64,000 nt of DNA from Hesseltinella vesiculosa (GCA_002104935.1 MCGT01000003.1:62001-126000); one strand, 5' to 3'; shown: positions 11,227-22,139, counted from the stretch's first letter. A program made the numbers and translations. The notes: generated by a model not told the origin, from the letters alone.

Positions 11227-11305
11227 CTTGTTATTTTAAGACTGAAAAGAAAACAGCCTCCCTTTTCTCCGCTCTTTTTTTTTTCCTACACAACGCTACC
11301 TAGCA
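11227..11305. promoter_or_regulatory. Divergent promoter NAA40 / ankyrin gene
   Basis: Only 79 bp separate the start codons of two oppositely oriented genes. The spacer contains a CT-rich stretch ending in a T run (about 11255-11285), so both leaders must be very short and a shared bidirectional promoter is likely. This is inferred from spacing; no defined factor site was recognised. Confidence 0.5.
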
Positions 11306-12312
11306 ATGAAATCGGACAATAGTGCATCAGCCCGAACTCCCAACGATATCCTACACAAGCCAATTAAATCAGCAAAAAGGCACCCACAGAAACCATCAGC
11401 GGCGACATCCAAGCTCAAAAATCTAATCTTAAACAAATCGGAAGCTGATAAACTCATGATAGCCTGCGGTCAAAATGATGTAGAAGCAGGTATTTGCTTC
11501 AATGCTTTTATTTCAATCTTAATGCGCTAATGCTACATTTATTCTAGTAAAGCAACTCTTGGAAACAACATGCCCACCTCTCAACCTAGATTTGATTAGA
11601 GACAGCAGACTAAGAAGCCCTTTGCTAGTGGCCTGTGCGGCTGGCAATGCAGCCATTGTCCGTCTCTTGATTGAACACGGCGCCTCGGTGAACAATCCAG
11701 TAGGTGACATTATCGGCAATCTTCCTCTTGACCTTGCCGTCGTATCAAACAACGTCGAAACTATCCTAACTTTACTAGATGCTGGTAAGGCATTCATGAG
11801 GAGAAGATCGGTGGACATGGAAGCGCACTTGGATTTATTGAGCGTGTTTTCTTCTTTCAGGCGCCTATATCTATCCGCCACTTCAACCTGTCAATGGCAA
11901 TGGAAAAAGTATCATCCCCACAAGACACCGCGCAGTCAAACGAACACCGCTTCAGCTAGCTCAGTCACGACTCAATCTATTACTCCAGCAAAGTCCATGT
12001 CGAAACAATTCTGCCCGATATCCAGAATTTGTGAGCCAGGTGTTGAAGGTATTCCTCACTTCAACAGTTATTACATCCCTCTCTCATCCTAATTGGTTTT
12101 CCCTTTGACGCTGCCTTCAGGTGATAAGAATCCTAAAGTACTATATGCATTCAGCATCGAGTGGCCATGATACAAATCCTTTGGATGCATTGGAAACCTT
12201 GACCACCAAACTGTCAGCTGTGCACATTGAAGAAAAACAGGATGACGCTACGATGGAAGAACTGTGGCGAATTGTGAAGGATTTGAATTTAAATAGCGAG
12301 CGTCCTCCCTAG
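11306..12312 (+). CDS. Ankyrin-repeat domain protein
   Basis: Four exons, 11306-11489, 11548-11784, 11861-12048, 12121-12312, give 266 residues with consistent phases. After a basic N-terminus there are two to three ankyrin repeats between about residues 45 and 145: ADKLMIACGQNDVEAVKQLL, SPLLVACAAGNAAIVRLLIE followed by HGASVN, and LPLDLAVVSNNVETILTLLD. The Leu/Gln-rich segment RTPLQLAQSRLNLLLQQS reads as a further repeat, followed by a C-terminal helical, charged tail. The architecture resembles small scaffold proteins of the ANKRD54 type, but no specific partner can be deduced. It shares a very short divergent promoter with NAA40. Confidence 0.85.
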
Positions 12313-13440
12313 GAGCAGACTCATTAACAGAGATGACAGCATTAAGTTTTAAAAGTATTATTTTTGGCCACACGAGGCGGGTTCCCTGTGAAAAAAAAAT
12401 ACCATGCCAACTAGATAATGTACCGTATCATGGTGTGCCAAGGCTCGATGGATTGCTCATCTTCACCGCTGTGCAGGAGCCGATGCCAGGAGCCGATGGC
12501 TCCAGACGACCACGCCCAGACTCCTTACGCTCTCCTCCACCTGCCCCACTTCTCCCTTCTATGATACTCTAAGAAGGGACATCGGTCGCCTCCCTTACTG
12601 TGTATAAACCACCTCTCCATCGATACAGTATCATGATTGATATCCCTGACAGTATGTCTCTTTCCCTCTCGCTCGCGTCCCAACCCTGCCTTAGTACATA
12701 CGTTAAGTTCTCATATTGGTACTTTAGCCCCGCCCCTGCCATAAATAAATACAGTATGCCCTTCCACTCTGACTCCATCCGGTCCGTCTCTCTCGTTCCC
12801 AGGAAGATGACCCTGACAACCGCGCTTGGAGCGCCATGCTCGAACGGCAATGCCAGCGTTAAATACAATGGAAAAAATCTGCGGGTTTTGAGTTTTCACA
12901 ACACAGAATGTTAGGACTCGGTCGAGACTAACAAAAAACCCGCACAGTAAAAATCCAAGAAATAAAAAATCAAGGAACGGCCGCACCATACCTTGTTACT
13001 AGCACATCACAAAAACCCACCCTACAGTTGTCAAAAAAAAAAGTTATTTCCTTACCTGATCATTGCAAAGCCGTGTGATAAAAGATAGCTCTGAAAGGAA
13101 AAGCTGATTAATTATGAGAAAGAAAAGTTTACTGAAAGTGTCGTCCTCCATGGTAAAGTGATGTTGGCATGATTTGGTACAGCCTTAGCCATGATCAATT
13201 CCTCACGTTGTTTTTATTGGGCAATTCTTGGGACGAGCTGGTGAGAGTGCGATTTGCCGTATCTCTAATTCTCGACTTTGTGATCCAATACAGCTAAATT
13301 TTGTCCATCATCACTGCTCACCATCTACAACCGGTACAATAATTTAAATTTGAAGTCAAACGGACGGCCCAGGCATTGACCCACTTCACTACATTCCGTC
13401 CTGCACACTGCATACGGTGCTGTGCGGAAGCTGAATATGG
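12313..13440. other. Gene-free stretch left of the transposon island
   Basis: No coding frame with family resemblance. 12480-12900 is relatively GC- and CT-rich, with TATAAA- and AATAAA-like words, and could be an old solo LTR, but I found no second copy in the window to prove it. 13300-13440 leads directly into the left inverted repeat. Confidence 0.35.
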
Positions 13441-14881
13441 CAATCCTTATTTTTTTCAAAATGAACAAAAAAAAAAAACGCAGCACAGCACTTTTGAGTG
13501 ATTTGATCGATGTGAGATTTTGAAGGAATGTGAAAATTCATGAATGACGGCGATATTGAAAAAATCAGGTCGATTGGTGAATATCAACCAGCCAACTTTT
13601 GATCAGTTTCGTTTGGACACTTCGATTCCCCCAGCTAAAAAAAATGAAAAACCGACCATTTTCATCAGGGGACCCCCAGGCGAACCGATTAAAAAATCAC
13701 AGTGCGAACTTGCTCAATCAGATCACCCCAAATTTTAAAACATTTTCAGAAAACATATCAAAGTGGAATATTGCACAGGTGCAAGCTCTTACTGTATGAA
13801 ATGTATGCGAAGGCTGTCGATCTCGGACGAACATGCCAGATTCACCGGTAAAAAAAACGTTCAAAACGGCTCAGGAGCTCACAAACGGAGAGCGATTTTT
13901 CATTGGCTGGTTCAATTCCCCTTTTTCATTTTTTTTTCCGGAGAGGGGCGTTCTTCTTTTCGCACTCTCTTCTTTTCCTCATTGCCCATGGTTCGTAATC
14001 AAATCTTCTCTTGCATTCAGTTCTTCATCAACCCAATATGCACTTGAAAGATAGGTAATTGTTGAAACCAGCCTTTACGCAAATTGTGCCGGTTTGTACA
14101 ATATGATTTGAAAAAAGCTCTTGCTCATGACAGCTTATTTTTCATTGCTTGACAGCGATCAAGATGCTTCAATAATCTTGCTACTGCTCACCATGATCTT
14201 CCGTAAACTATGGTCATTCGCGTAAGACACGTCTTAATTTATGCAGTGTAAACTGTATGTTGGATTGTGAAAAAAATTTGAAAGTCTTCGCAGATCGCGT
14301 GTTTTCGTTCTGCCAATCCACTTTTTTTTTTATCTCTTGACGGTGATCAAACAGCCTTTTCCGCTGCTGTTACTGAACATCATGTCGTTTAGCTATGCGC
14401 TGCCTGTGTATATAAGAAGTTGTTTGCATTTTGTAAGTTGTGTGTTGGATGATGATAGACAAAAGAGGCACTGCGTTGGATGATGCTAGGGAAGAAGCAC
14501 TGTATCATCGAGCTATTCATTTTCTCTCGTTTCTTTATTATTCTATTTGTCTAGTAGCGATCAATCAGTCGCCACCACTCTCGATACTGTTCACCAAGCT
14601 CTTCAATGATACGCTGCCCTTGCGTGCAGGATACCTTTTTCACCATGAAGTTGCACGTTCCCATAAAAAAACATTGTGCCACCTTGCGTTCATATTCTAT
14701 CCTTCAAGCAGCGATCAACCCGCTACTATAACAGCTGCTACTTCTCATTATGCATTTCAGTTCCACTATGTCCATGCGTACGTGATATTATGAAGTTATT
14801 TGTTGAATGCTGTATTAGAGAAATGTTCATGCTCATTTCTTGCGTTTTACTATAGCTAATTGTTGATGGCACTTGACAGTA
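13441..14881 (+). repeat. Left ~1.4-kb inverted repeat of the island
   Basis: The segment from about 13480 to 14881 reappears in reverse complement at 27044-28440. Shared landmarks in the same order are CACTTTTGAGTG, GATTGGTGAATATCAACCAG, CAGCTAAAAAA..., AACGGAGAGCGATTTTTCAT, TTGCTTGACA..., CAATCAGTCGCCACCACTCT and the inner end GATGGCACTTGACAGTAAC. Identity is high but broken by substitutions and small indels, so the arms are not recent. Short translated frames inside (for example at 13544 and 14440) are shadows of the repeat. The first ~250 bp belong to a dispersed family also found at 46.1, 55.5 and 56.4 kb. Confidence 0.85.
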
Positions 14882-16620
14882 ACAAAATCACCCCAGAATA
14901 TCTTTATACTTTGAATCTCACTCCTCCGGTGACACAAACAAGTGACTGGCCTCTTTACTACCTTTACGATAGACAACAAGTACTTGTGGTGACTTTAGCT
15001 CAGTTGGACGAAAAACGCCATACCTTCACAGTAACCGACAAAGACGTGTTCAAGATCAAGGAAAAAACTTTGTTTTGACCCCTTTGTGCGACGAGCCGAT
15101 TTAATTTCAAGATATCACCACATGGCAGGACACTCCGGAAAACGCACCATATTACACCTGATGGACTCAAGATTCTGGTGGCCTGAAATGCACGAAGAAG
15201 TTGAAGACTGGTTGCAAAATTGTCAAGAGTGCCAGTTGGCTGGACGACCGCAACGCAGTGGCCACAAAACCCCAATGCATCCGCTGAAGATCCCTGCTCC
15301 CTTCGCACGATGGTACCTGGACTTTATTGGAGAACTACCCACGACTCGACAAGGCAGCCGGTGGATCCTGATGACAATAGACTCAATGACCAACTGGCCG
15401 ATCGCAAGAGCTGCACCCTCTGCCACCGTTGGTGCCGTGGTTGATTTTATTTACGAAGAAATCGTGATAACACACAAGAAATTTTTAGTGATCGAGGCAC
15501 GGCCTTCACTGCACAAGTGTTAGCAAGATACGTCAGATGTGTGAAAGCTACTCATCGTTTCACTTCGGCATACCACCCACGCACCAACGGCCAGGTGGAA
15601 CGCCTCAATTGCACCATCAAGTCAATGTTGATCAAGTATATTCGTGGACAGATCTATGATTGGGACCAAAGTCTAGATGCCGCTCTTTGGGCCCTCCGCA
15701 TTCGCAAGCACGCCACAACTGTTACAGACCGTTTTTTTTTTTTTGGTTTATGGTCGCGACCCTGTGCTCCCTGGTGATCCCACACGACCATATATCATTG
15801 GCGACGTCGATGGAGACATGGCTGCAAGGAAAACTGTCGAAACCATGGAAAAGCTTGGGCAAGCTCATGCTACCGCCACATTCAGGATGAAGACCCGTGC
15901 TGACCAAGAGCAAGACCGCTGGTGCAAGGTGACAAAACATGTGCAATTTGAAGTTGGAAACCTAGTGCTACTGCGTGCAGAACAAAAATATGGTTTGGAA
16001 CCCCAATGGGAAGGCCCGTATCGCATCCTCCAACGCAACGTGGAAACGGATGTTTACCAACTGGAAACTTTTGGTGGTATTGCTCGACCCGATTGGATTC
16101 ATGAGGATCGTCTTAAAAGGCAAGGGCCCTGGATGAACTAATGGAAACAAGGCCTTGGCACGACATTGCGGCTACCCAGACCAAATGGCCTGCCGGCGCC
16201 TTACGAGACAACTCACATATACGTCCCAACTCATCCTCTGTTCTCGATTCAGAAAAATTCGTTCACGAACCACCACAAGCTGATCATGTCCCTCAAGCCA
16301 CATCCACCGACACACTCCCTACAGAATCCAACAACGACGCATCTGGGGAGAGGAGGAACCAACGCAGTTGAAAACCTCGGTCTGATCAAGAACTCGACGA
16401 TTTTTTTTCCCTCGGTGATGACGACGTAATCTCCACTGCTTTTGACGACCATTCCACATTCGACAGCCAAGTCATCCAACCTCCAGATGACAACACACCT
16501 ATGATGGATCACCCTGTTCCCATGATCAACAACCCCACCCTCACGATGGACACCGACATGCTCCCGCAAGAGGAAAGTGATGCCGATTCTGCTGCAACCT
16601 TTGATGTGGACATGCCTTAA
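14860..16620 (+). pseudogene. Ty3/gypsy integrase relic (3' end of pol)
   Basis: Translation in three shifting frames gives the C-terminal part of a gypsy-type polyprotein: an HHCC zinc finger (YHHMAGHSGKRT then CQECQ), the catalytic core with first Asp (WYLDFIGELP), second Asp (FSDRGTAFT) and Glu (TNGQVERLN), then a GPY/F-like module (EPQWEGPYRIL) and a Pro/Asp-rich tail ending near 16620. Frame breaks lie near 15075, 15470 and 15735, the last in a T run, so no intact protein can be made. No reverse transcriptase, RNase H or gag lies upstream; the frame instead starts exactly at the inner edge of the left inverted repeat, which implies deletion or recombination. Described as a relic only. 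Confidence 0.85.
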
Positions 16621-17227
16621 GAAGAGCCATCCATGAACGACGACCTAGAAAACCCAATGCATGCACAAAATAGGACGCACACAACCTTCTCTGATAGCGA
16701 CTTTTCTGCCGAGAACGACCCACGAGGACTACGTCAGGCAAGAAAGAGGGTGTTGTCGGTTTAGCGCCCACTTTTGCCCAGATCTTCGGGCAAACCATCA
16801 GGTACAAGTCAAGAAAGCATCGTTATGATGAGCGTGGCGTCCCCATCGTAATCACAGCCGGAGCCAAACGAAGGAAGAAGCGACCTAACTTCTTCACAGT
16901 CAAGAAACCCAGTCGAGAGGAGCAAGCCCAGACGTCCTCCCGCCCCATTACCCAAGTTGAAGTTCCGACTCACTCGTCTCTCATTGGCCAAGCCCATGGT
17001 CCGACTTCCTCGACGCCCATTGGTTCTGAAGTAGACCTCCTTCGAAAGCCCTGAAGAACAACTACCAGCTTCTTCACCTTTCTGAAGGTTGATTAATCGC
17101 CATGATGAGTAACCATATTATTCGTTTAGAAGTACCCAAAACGATGCTAAAAACTATAAAAGCTCGTTCATCTTTTAAAGCAAAATAAGCATTCAACTTT
17201 TTGAGGATAAAAAGCTAGTCCAACCTC
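16621..17227 (+). other. Decayed continuation of the gypsy tail
   Basis: In frame with the end of the integrase tail, the translation continues past a stop as a hydrophilic Asp/Glu/Arg-rich sequence broken by further stops (for example after RQARKRVLSV near 16760). This looks like the decayed 3' end of the same element. No LTR boundary was identified. The last ~150 bases are AT-rich and lead into the next transposon's end. Confidence 0.4.
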
Positions 17228-18514
17228 CTACTTTTTATAAACCAAGCCCAAGTCCACCCACAAACCTAGTCTCCCCTCACGCAAACCAGATCTCCAGTGC
17301 ACGCAAAAAAAAAAAAAAATCACCATTATTTTTCTTGAAAAAAAAGAGGTGCAGGAGTGCCGGATCCATCCTTGCCAATCGCTTGGTGTCACGGAGAGAG
17401 CAGCCTCGCGGATTCTTGGGGCCAAAGAGTCTTGATTGTCCAAGGGGGACCGGCGCACACCTGCCTTGCATTTTGCCCAACTTTCCTCAATCGGGTTGAG
17501 GAATGGGCTGTAGGGCGGTAGGAACATTGGTTTGAATCCACGGTTCTTGATGACAGCTTTGACAGTGTCGTTGTTGTGGATGCGGGCGTTGTCCATGATG
17601 ATGTAACGCCTGCGGATGCCATCATTTTCAAGGCACGTCATAACGTCATCGATGAAGGTCAAAAAATCTTCCGCCCTTGTGCCGGCTTTTGCCTTTGCCT
17701 TCTTGCCCTTCTTGTCAGTTGTCGTAGAAACATTTGGCTTGCGCAGGGTGAGGTTGGCAATGCCAAGCTCGCAAATTGCCCCAAGAATGGTGATATTTGG
17801 ACCTTTGGATGCTGCAACCTTGACTTTGGGAGTTTCACCACGGGGTGCCCAGCCAAACCCACGACGCAGGTGAAGATTGAAACCAGCTTCGTCCAAGAAA
17901 GCGCAGTTGGTCGAAAAATCAAAGTCCTTGAGAGCTCTCCATTCCAAGATCTTGTCATATCGGAGTTGTATGGTCCTTGGTGAAAATCTTGCTTCTGAGA
18001 AGAGTTGCACCTTTTTGAGGGTCAACATGCAGTGCGAGCGAAGGTGGCCGCGCAGGCCAGACGCAGAGATGGTCATTGGAAACTGCTCTTCCAAGGCAAT
18101 TTTCGCTTCAGCCAATGTGTGGGTTGGGTCATCGTCAAAAAAGGCAACAAGGAAGTCCGTGTGTTCTTGAAAGAGCTTTCTATTGCCTCCTTTTCGATGA
18201 CACATTCCTGGGATGGGCACACATTGTTGCTCGTCTTTGAAAAATTTAGCCACGTACCCTTGAGCAGTACGTTCCTTGATACCAAGTTCCCTGCCTGCTG
18301 CAGCCGCTGTATAGCCTAAAAGAAAAAAAAAACAGGTCATTACCCACCGCCTGGATGTTTATTTTCTAAATGTTTATACGTTTATACCTTTGGTGGTGAC
18401 CATATCTATTAACTTTTCAACATCAGTTGCGGAATACACTCGGTAAGGGCCGCGTTTTGATGTAAGCGGTTGAGTTTTCACAGCTGGAGTCTCGGCGGTG
18501 ACATCTGTATCCAT
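17228..18514 (-). CDS. DDE transposase, IS630/Tc1-mariner superfamily, spliced
   Basis: Two exons (minus): 18388-18514 and 17228-18315, joined through a GTATAA donor and TTTTAG acceptor in phase. The protein begins MDTDVTAETPAVKTQPLTS and carries a helix-turn-helix region (GYTAAAAGRELGIKERTAQG), then a DDE_3 catalytic core: FLDEAGFNLHLRRGF (first Asp), IIMDNARIHNND (second Asp), FLPPYSPFLNPIEESWAKCK (Glu). About 34 residues separate the second Asp and the Glu. The core is uninterrupted and might be active, but the C-terminus reads on through a poly-A tract into the element's terminal repeat, so the true stop may have been lost. It differs from the Tc1 transposase at 23.8 kb and defines another family, with deleted copies near 19.9 and 36.9 kb. 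Confidence 0.85.
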
Positions 18515-18677
18515 AGGCTCGATTGCGCGTTTGTACAAAGCTTGATATGCTTCGAAATTTACCGGTATCAGCTACCCACGATCAAGTTTCAAATGATGGA
18601 CAGCAAAGCCAGCTTGCGGGTCTCTGCATGTTGCTGGAGGCTTGTCATCAAACTTTTCATAAGCTCCAGCAAGCAAA

Positions 18678-19013
18678 CTAAGCTCCTCTTCCAAGGTCCT
18701 GTTTGACGCCGTACTGCCTGTACCACGTCATTCCCAATAAGCACAAGGAGGGATCGCCCTCATCCTGAGTGCACATGCGCTCAGGAAGGTCGGCGCCGTT
18801 CACCTTCACTGGCACGTCAAGGATCACCAGGCAATCAGTGACCGTTCGGCCCTCGAACGAGCCCAAGCCGATTCGGTCTTCGCTGGGGATCAAACCCAGT
18901 TCCTTCACCAGACCGGCACCAATGACAAACACACTGGCGCCAGAGTCGAATACACATTTCACCAACTTGTCCGCGATAGCAATCGTACCCACGAACGGAC
19001 GACTTGATTTCAT
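18678..19013 (-). pseudogene. Retropepsin-like aspartic protease fragment (gypsy gag-pol)
   Basis: A short frame contains the catalytic signature VFDSGASVFVIGAGLVKELG and the C-terminal LLGMTWYRQYGV, which correspond to the D-S/T-G-A active site and the ILG motif of retrotransposon aspartic proteases. It is followed by no reverse transcriptase on its strand, since the next sequence downstream is the 5' end of the spliced transposase gene. It is therefore a fragment, probably of a different gypsy copy than the integrase at 15 kb, which is on the other strand. No function is expected. Confidence 0.7.
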
Positions 19014-19403
19014 GGTGGCTAAGGAATAGGGGCAGTAAGCCTTTTCGCATAGATCGCCAACTAATGGCCTTGTTGCATCTATTCCCCCCTTCGAACCTTT
19101 TCCAAAAACCTACTTCACAATAGTGATATGACGGCACGAGTGGGTAGTGTAAGGAAAGGGGTTCGGACTGAAGGAATGGTTCTAAACGAGAGTTTGCTAT
19201 TCCTTCCTGTTGACTTTTTACGGTACTTCCACAATTTCAGGTCTTTACAGTGTGGGTACAGTAAAATGAATAAGAAAAAAAAAGAAAACCCAAAAAAAGA
19301 AAACGAAAAAACCAATCATATTCGTACGGCATCACGGCGGCCGATTCGCCCCGAAATACCGAATTGACGACAAGATCCTTTTTATGGTCTATCAATACCA
19401 AGT

Positions 19404-19477
19404 GGTTCTATGGTGTAGTTGGTTATCACACCTGTCTAACACACAGGAGGGCGCCGGATCGAGCCCGGCTGGAATCA
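19404..19477 (+). tRNA. tRNA-Val (AAC)
   Basis: 74 nt fold into a complete cloverleaf. The acceptor is GGTTCTA paired with TGGAATC (two G-U pairs) and discriminator A. The D-arm carries the A-box GTGTAGTTGG. The anticodon arm is CCTGT-CTAACAC-ACAGG with anticodon AAC. The T-arm is GCCGG/CCGGC with loop ATCGAGC. A T run follows at once. The loop has one B-box deviation (ATCGAGC rather than TTCGANC), so it could be a mildly diverged but possibly still functional gene. It lies within the transposon island. Confidence 0.88.
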
Positions 19478-19485
19478 TTTTTTTT
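19478..19485 (+). terminator. Pol III T-run terminator of tRNA-Val
   Basis: Eight T residues directly after the discriminator base, the standard RNA polymerase III stop signal. Confidence 0.8.
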
Positions 19486-19555
19486 CCTCGAGTGTAGTTG
19501 GGGCTGGCCTACTTTTTTTGCTGTTCCCTTTGTCGTAATTATGTGATATCTAATG

Positions 19556-19690
19556 TCAGAGGCAGAGTGGAATAAAGTATATAATAATTGTCTTTTATTT
19601 ATGCTAAAGCAAACGGGTGTCAGGGGCAGAGTAGAATAAAGTATATGATGGTTTTCTCTTTTATTTATGCTAAAGCAAACAGGGATATTT
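19556..19690. repeat. Two-copy ~64-bp tandem duplication
   Basis: Two adjacent copies share GGCAGAGT..GAATAAAGTATAT and TTTTATTTATGCTAAAGCAAAC with a few differences between them. The unit probably arose by slippage or unequal exchange at a transposon edge. Confidence 0.75.
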
Positions 19691-20110
19691 ACAGTATTTT
19701 TTGTGATGATTGATTGCGCGCAGGATAAAATTTTTAGCAGGCAAAAGAGAACCAATTCACAGGCAAAATAAAAATTGATTGCACGCAAACCAGGTCTGAT
19801 TTGCACGCAAAGCATTTCCAGTGCACGTGAACCTGATTCTCCAGCCACGCAAACCAGACCGCAAACCCAGTCTCCCCTCACGCAAACCAGATCTCCAGTG
19901 CACGCAAAAAAAAAAAACACCATTTATTTTTCTTGAAAAAAAAAAGAGGTGCATGGACTAGAGCTTCTCCTCCTTGCTCAAACAACGATCAAAAAAGGTG
20001 AGGGAGTGCTGGATCCATCCTTGGGGGTTGAGGGATGGGCTGTAGGGCGGTAATTTCAGCCATCGCTGAAACACCAAACTGCTCCAGCAAGTCGTAGGGT
20101 GGGTTGCCAT
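19691..20110 (-). mobile_element. Internally deleted copy of the 17.2-18.5 kb transposon
   Basis: 19770-20060 repeats the 3' end of the spliced transposase element: the subterminal words CACGCAAACC and CTCACGCAAACCAGATCTCC, the poly-A plus TTTTTCTTGAAAAAA block, GGATCCATCCTTG and GGGATGGGCTGTAGGGCGGT. Most of the transposase is missing between them. Translation beyond 20060 (to about 20410) is a different, unrecognised sequence fused to the transposon end. The copy is non-autonomous. Confidence 0.75.
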
Positions 20111-20519
20111 CAAACATCCTTGCATATTTGTGGCAACTGCTACGTGACGCATTCACGCATTTTGCCGTGTTTGTGTACGACATTTTCAGCTGGTACACAC
20201 AAATCCAAATCTTGCACCGCTGCATTGCGCTCAGCATGCGTTGGTCCTTGCGCGATTGTTGGTAGTCAATGTTGACAAAAGGATGTTTTTCAATCGCCAA
20301 AGAGGGTGAAGCTGATTGGGAATCAGATGCGCCCATAAAATCATAGATCTTAAAGATAGCAGGATTTCCATAACCAAGATCATATTCAGTTGTAGGCATT
20401 TTAAGACAAGACATACAAGACAATTTAAATTGAATGAAAGAAGTGCAGTCGATTTCATCATGATTCTTATATACGTTCTTTTGGTGCTACAATACTGTAC
20501 ACAGAAAGGTTGACGTTTC

Positions 20520-20835
20520 AGCCTTGCGGAGCTTGATTGACAGGGCCTGTGGTCTGCGCTTGACCCTTTTGGTGGTCACGACCTTGCGATTTCTATATTA
20601 GGAATGATACATTGGTCCGATATAGTCATGCTGTCCCTGTGGTGGCCAACTGGCCATATCTACACAGCGAAGCAAGGCCCGCCACGATCTTTTTCGCTCA
20701 AAAGTGCACGCCAAGCCCCTCCGCCGCCTACTCCTTATTTTTAGCTTTTTTCTAAGTGATTTCTATATCTTATATTATCGGTGTGGCTGATCGCCAGCGC
20801 ATTTTTCCTACTTTGGACAACGTAGCCGTTTAGGA
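20520..20835. other. Unassigned transposon-derived sequence
   Basis: No gene recognised. Words such as TTGACAGGG near 20537 echo the LTR-like repeats that follow, suggesting more retroelement debris. Confidence 0.3.
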
Positions 20836-20945
20836 AATACAATCCACCGTCCCGACCTAGTTCATCTGTTGACAGGACCACATATGAACCACCCAAACGG
20901 TACTCTGGTCCAAATGACTCCCGAGGAGTCCCTGTGAAAAACGGT
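20836..20945. repeat. LTR-like repeat, copy 1
   Basis: Shares TTCTGTTGACAGG-like start, ATGAACCACC, GGTCC..., and GGAGTCCCTG with 21370-21455 in the same orientation at clearly reduced identity. The motif TGTTGACAGG begins with TG as LTR ends do. No complete LTR pair or target duplication could be delimited. Confidence 0.5.
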
Positions 20946-21369
20946 TCGATGGACTTAGTCAAGAATGAGCGAGACCGAAAAAAACAGTTTTTAATTCCGA
21001 AAATCAGATTAGAAAAAAGAGAGAGGCTGTAATAGAGGTTGAGAATTTATGGGGATTACAATCAAAAAGATGATATTACAATCTGAAAGATGATGTGAGA
21101 CGTGCCAATATATGAGTGGTTACCCTTTTTTTCTTTCTTTTTTTTGTATTTAACATACCCGTGGTCATCACTACCACCAAGCGTCAAAAGGAGCGAACCC
21201 GCCCCTTTTATTTTATAACACATTCTCAACATCGTTCACATCTCTTTCCCTATCCTACAACATTCCTAGAAGTTTTCCCTCCTTTTCCATGCGTACCGTA
21301 TAAATTGTCAGCGTGGCTGGTGACCACCATATTTTTTCCAAAAATGTGACCCGACATTCCCGCAACCCT

Positions 21370-21645
21370 ATCGGCCCGGTTCTTCTGTTGACAGGGTCAC
21401 AGATGAACCACCGAGAAGGTATGTTGGTCCCACCGATTCTTGTGGAGTCCCTGCGGCTGTAATCACAACGAAACGTCGTAAGGAACGACCCCACGACGTA
21501 TAGAACCCGACCAACAACCACCGCCCATTCCTGACTCTCCAACCTTGTGAGTATAAAACCCACAAGAATCTTCATCAAATAAAACAAAACCTTTTGTTCA
21601 ACCCAAAAAGCCCTACTTAATTTTAATTAAGCTCTGCCCAACTGA
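21370..21645. repeat. LTR-like repeat, copy 2 (possible solo LTR)
   Basis: Starts with TGTTGACAGG at 21386 and may end with CTGACA near 21645. Inside are GAGTATAAAACCC at about 21550 (TATA-like) and AATAAAAC at about 21580, an arrangement expected of an LTR with promoter and polyadenylation signal. The translated minus-strand frames here are shadows of this repeat. Flanking target duplications are not obvious. Confidence 0.45.
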
Positions 21646-21695
21646 CAAAAGAGGACAAAAAGTATGTGAAATCGTTGAAAGGTGTCGTGCCTTGA

Positions 21696-21968
21696 ATCCT
21701 GCACCACTCAACAATTGTCAATTACACTTCACCGCCGATAAAAATAAAGAACAGCTTTCTTCCCGATATCAAACTGGCTCTAACCTCGAGTCTTAGTGTC
21801 GGATCTCAGCATACTTTTGGTACCTGGCGCTATGGCAAGTACGACAAGCCCGAGAAAAGTGGATCCGCCGTAGATCGAGTGCGTGAGGACACACTCAAAA
21901 GATACGTCGTGCCCGTTGACGAAAGAGGAATCCCTGTGGTGCGAGCAGTGAAAATTACAGTATCATAA
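21696..21968 (+). other. Unassigned ORF fragment (~90 codons, no ATG)
   Basis: A frame open from about 21696 to the TAA at 21966-21968 has protein-like composition: SVGSQHTFGTWRYGKYDKPE, then RVREDTLKRYVVPVDERGIP and VVRAVKITVS at the end. No start codon or clear splice acceptor was found upstream, and I do not recognise the family. It may be the last exon of a gene, a captured host-gene fragment, or part of a retroelement. Confidence 0.35.
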
Positions 21969-22139
21969 ATTTTTTTTGAGCCGTGGCTTATTTTTTGCCC
22001 CTTTTTTCATTTCTTGTGATTTTTATGGCAAAGCAATAAAACAGAATCACAAGCCTAGTCTCCCGAGGCCATTTTAGTCGTATCAAAAAAGAGTGTGGCA
22101 AATGTCCTCAGGCAGAATTGGTTGCGGTGACAACTTTAA

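Noticed and set aside
12333..12989. Genes in 12.3-13.0 kb on both strands
   Set aside because: Short frames without family resemblance, start context or splice support.
15220..15444. Separate small ORFs on both strands within the integrase region
   Set aside because: Out-of-frame shadows of the integrase relic.
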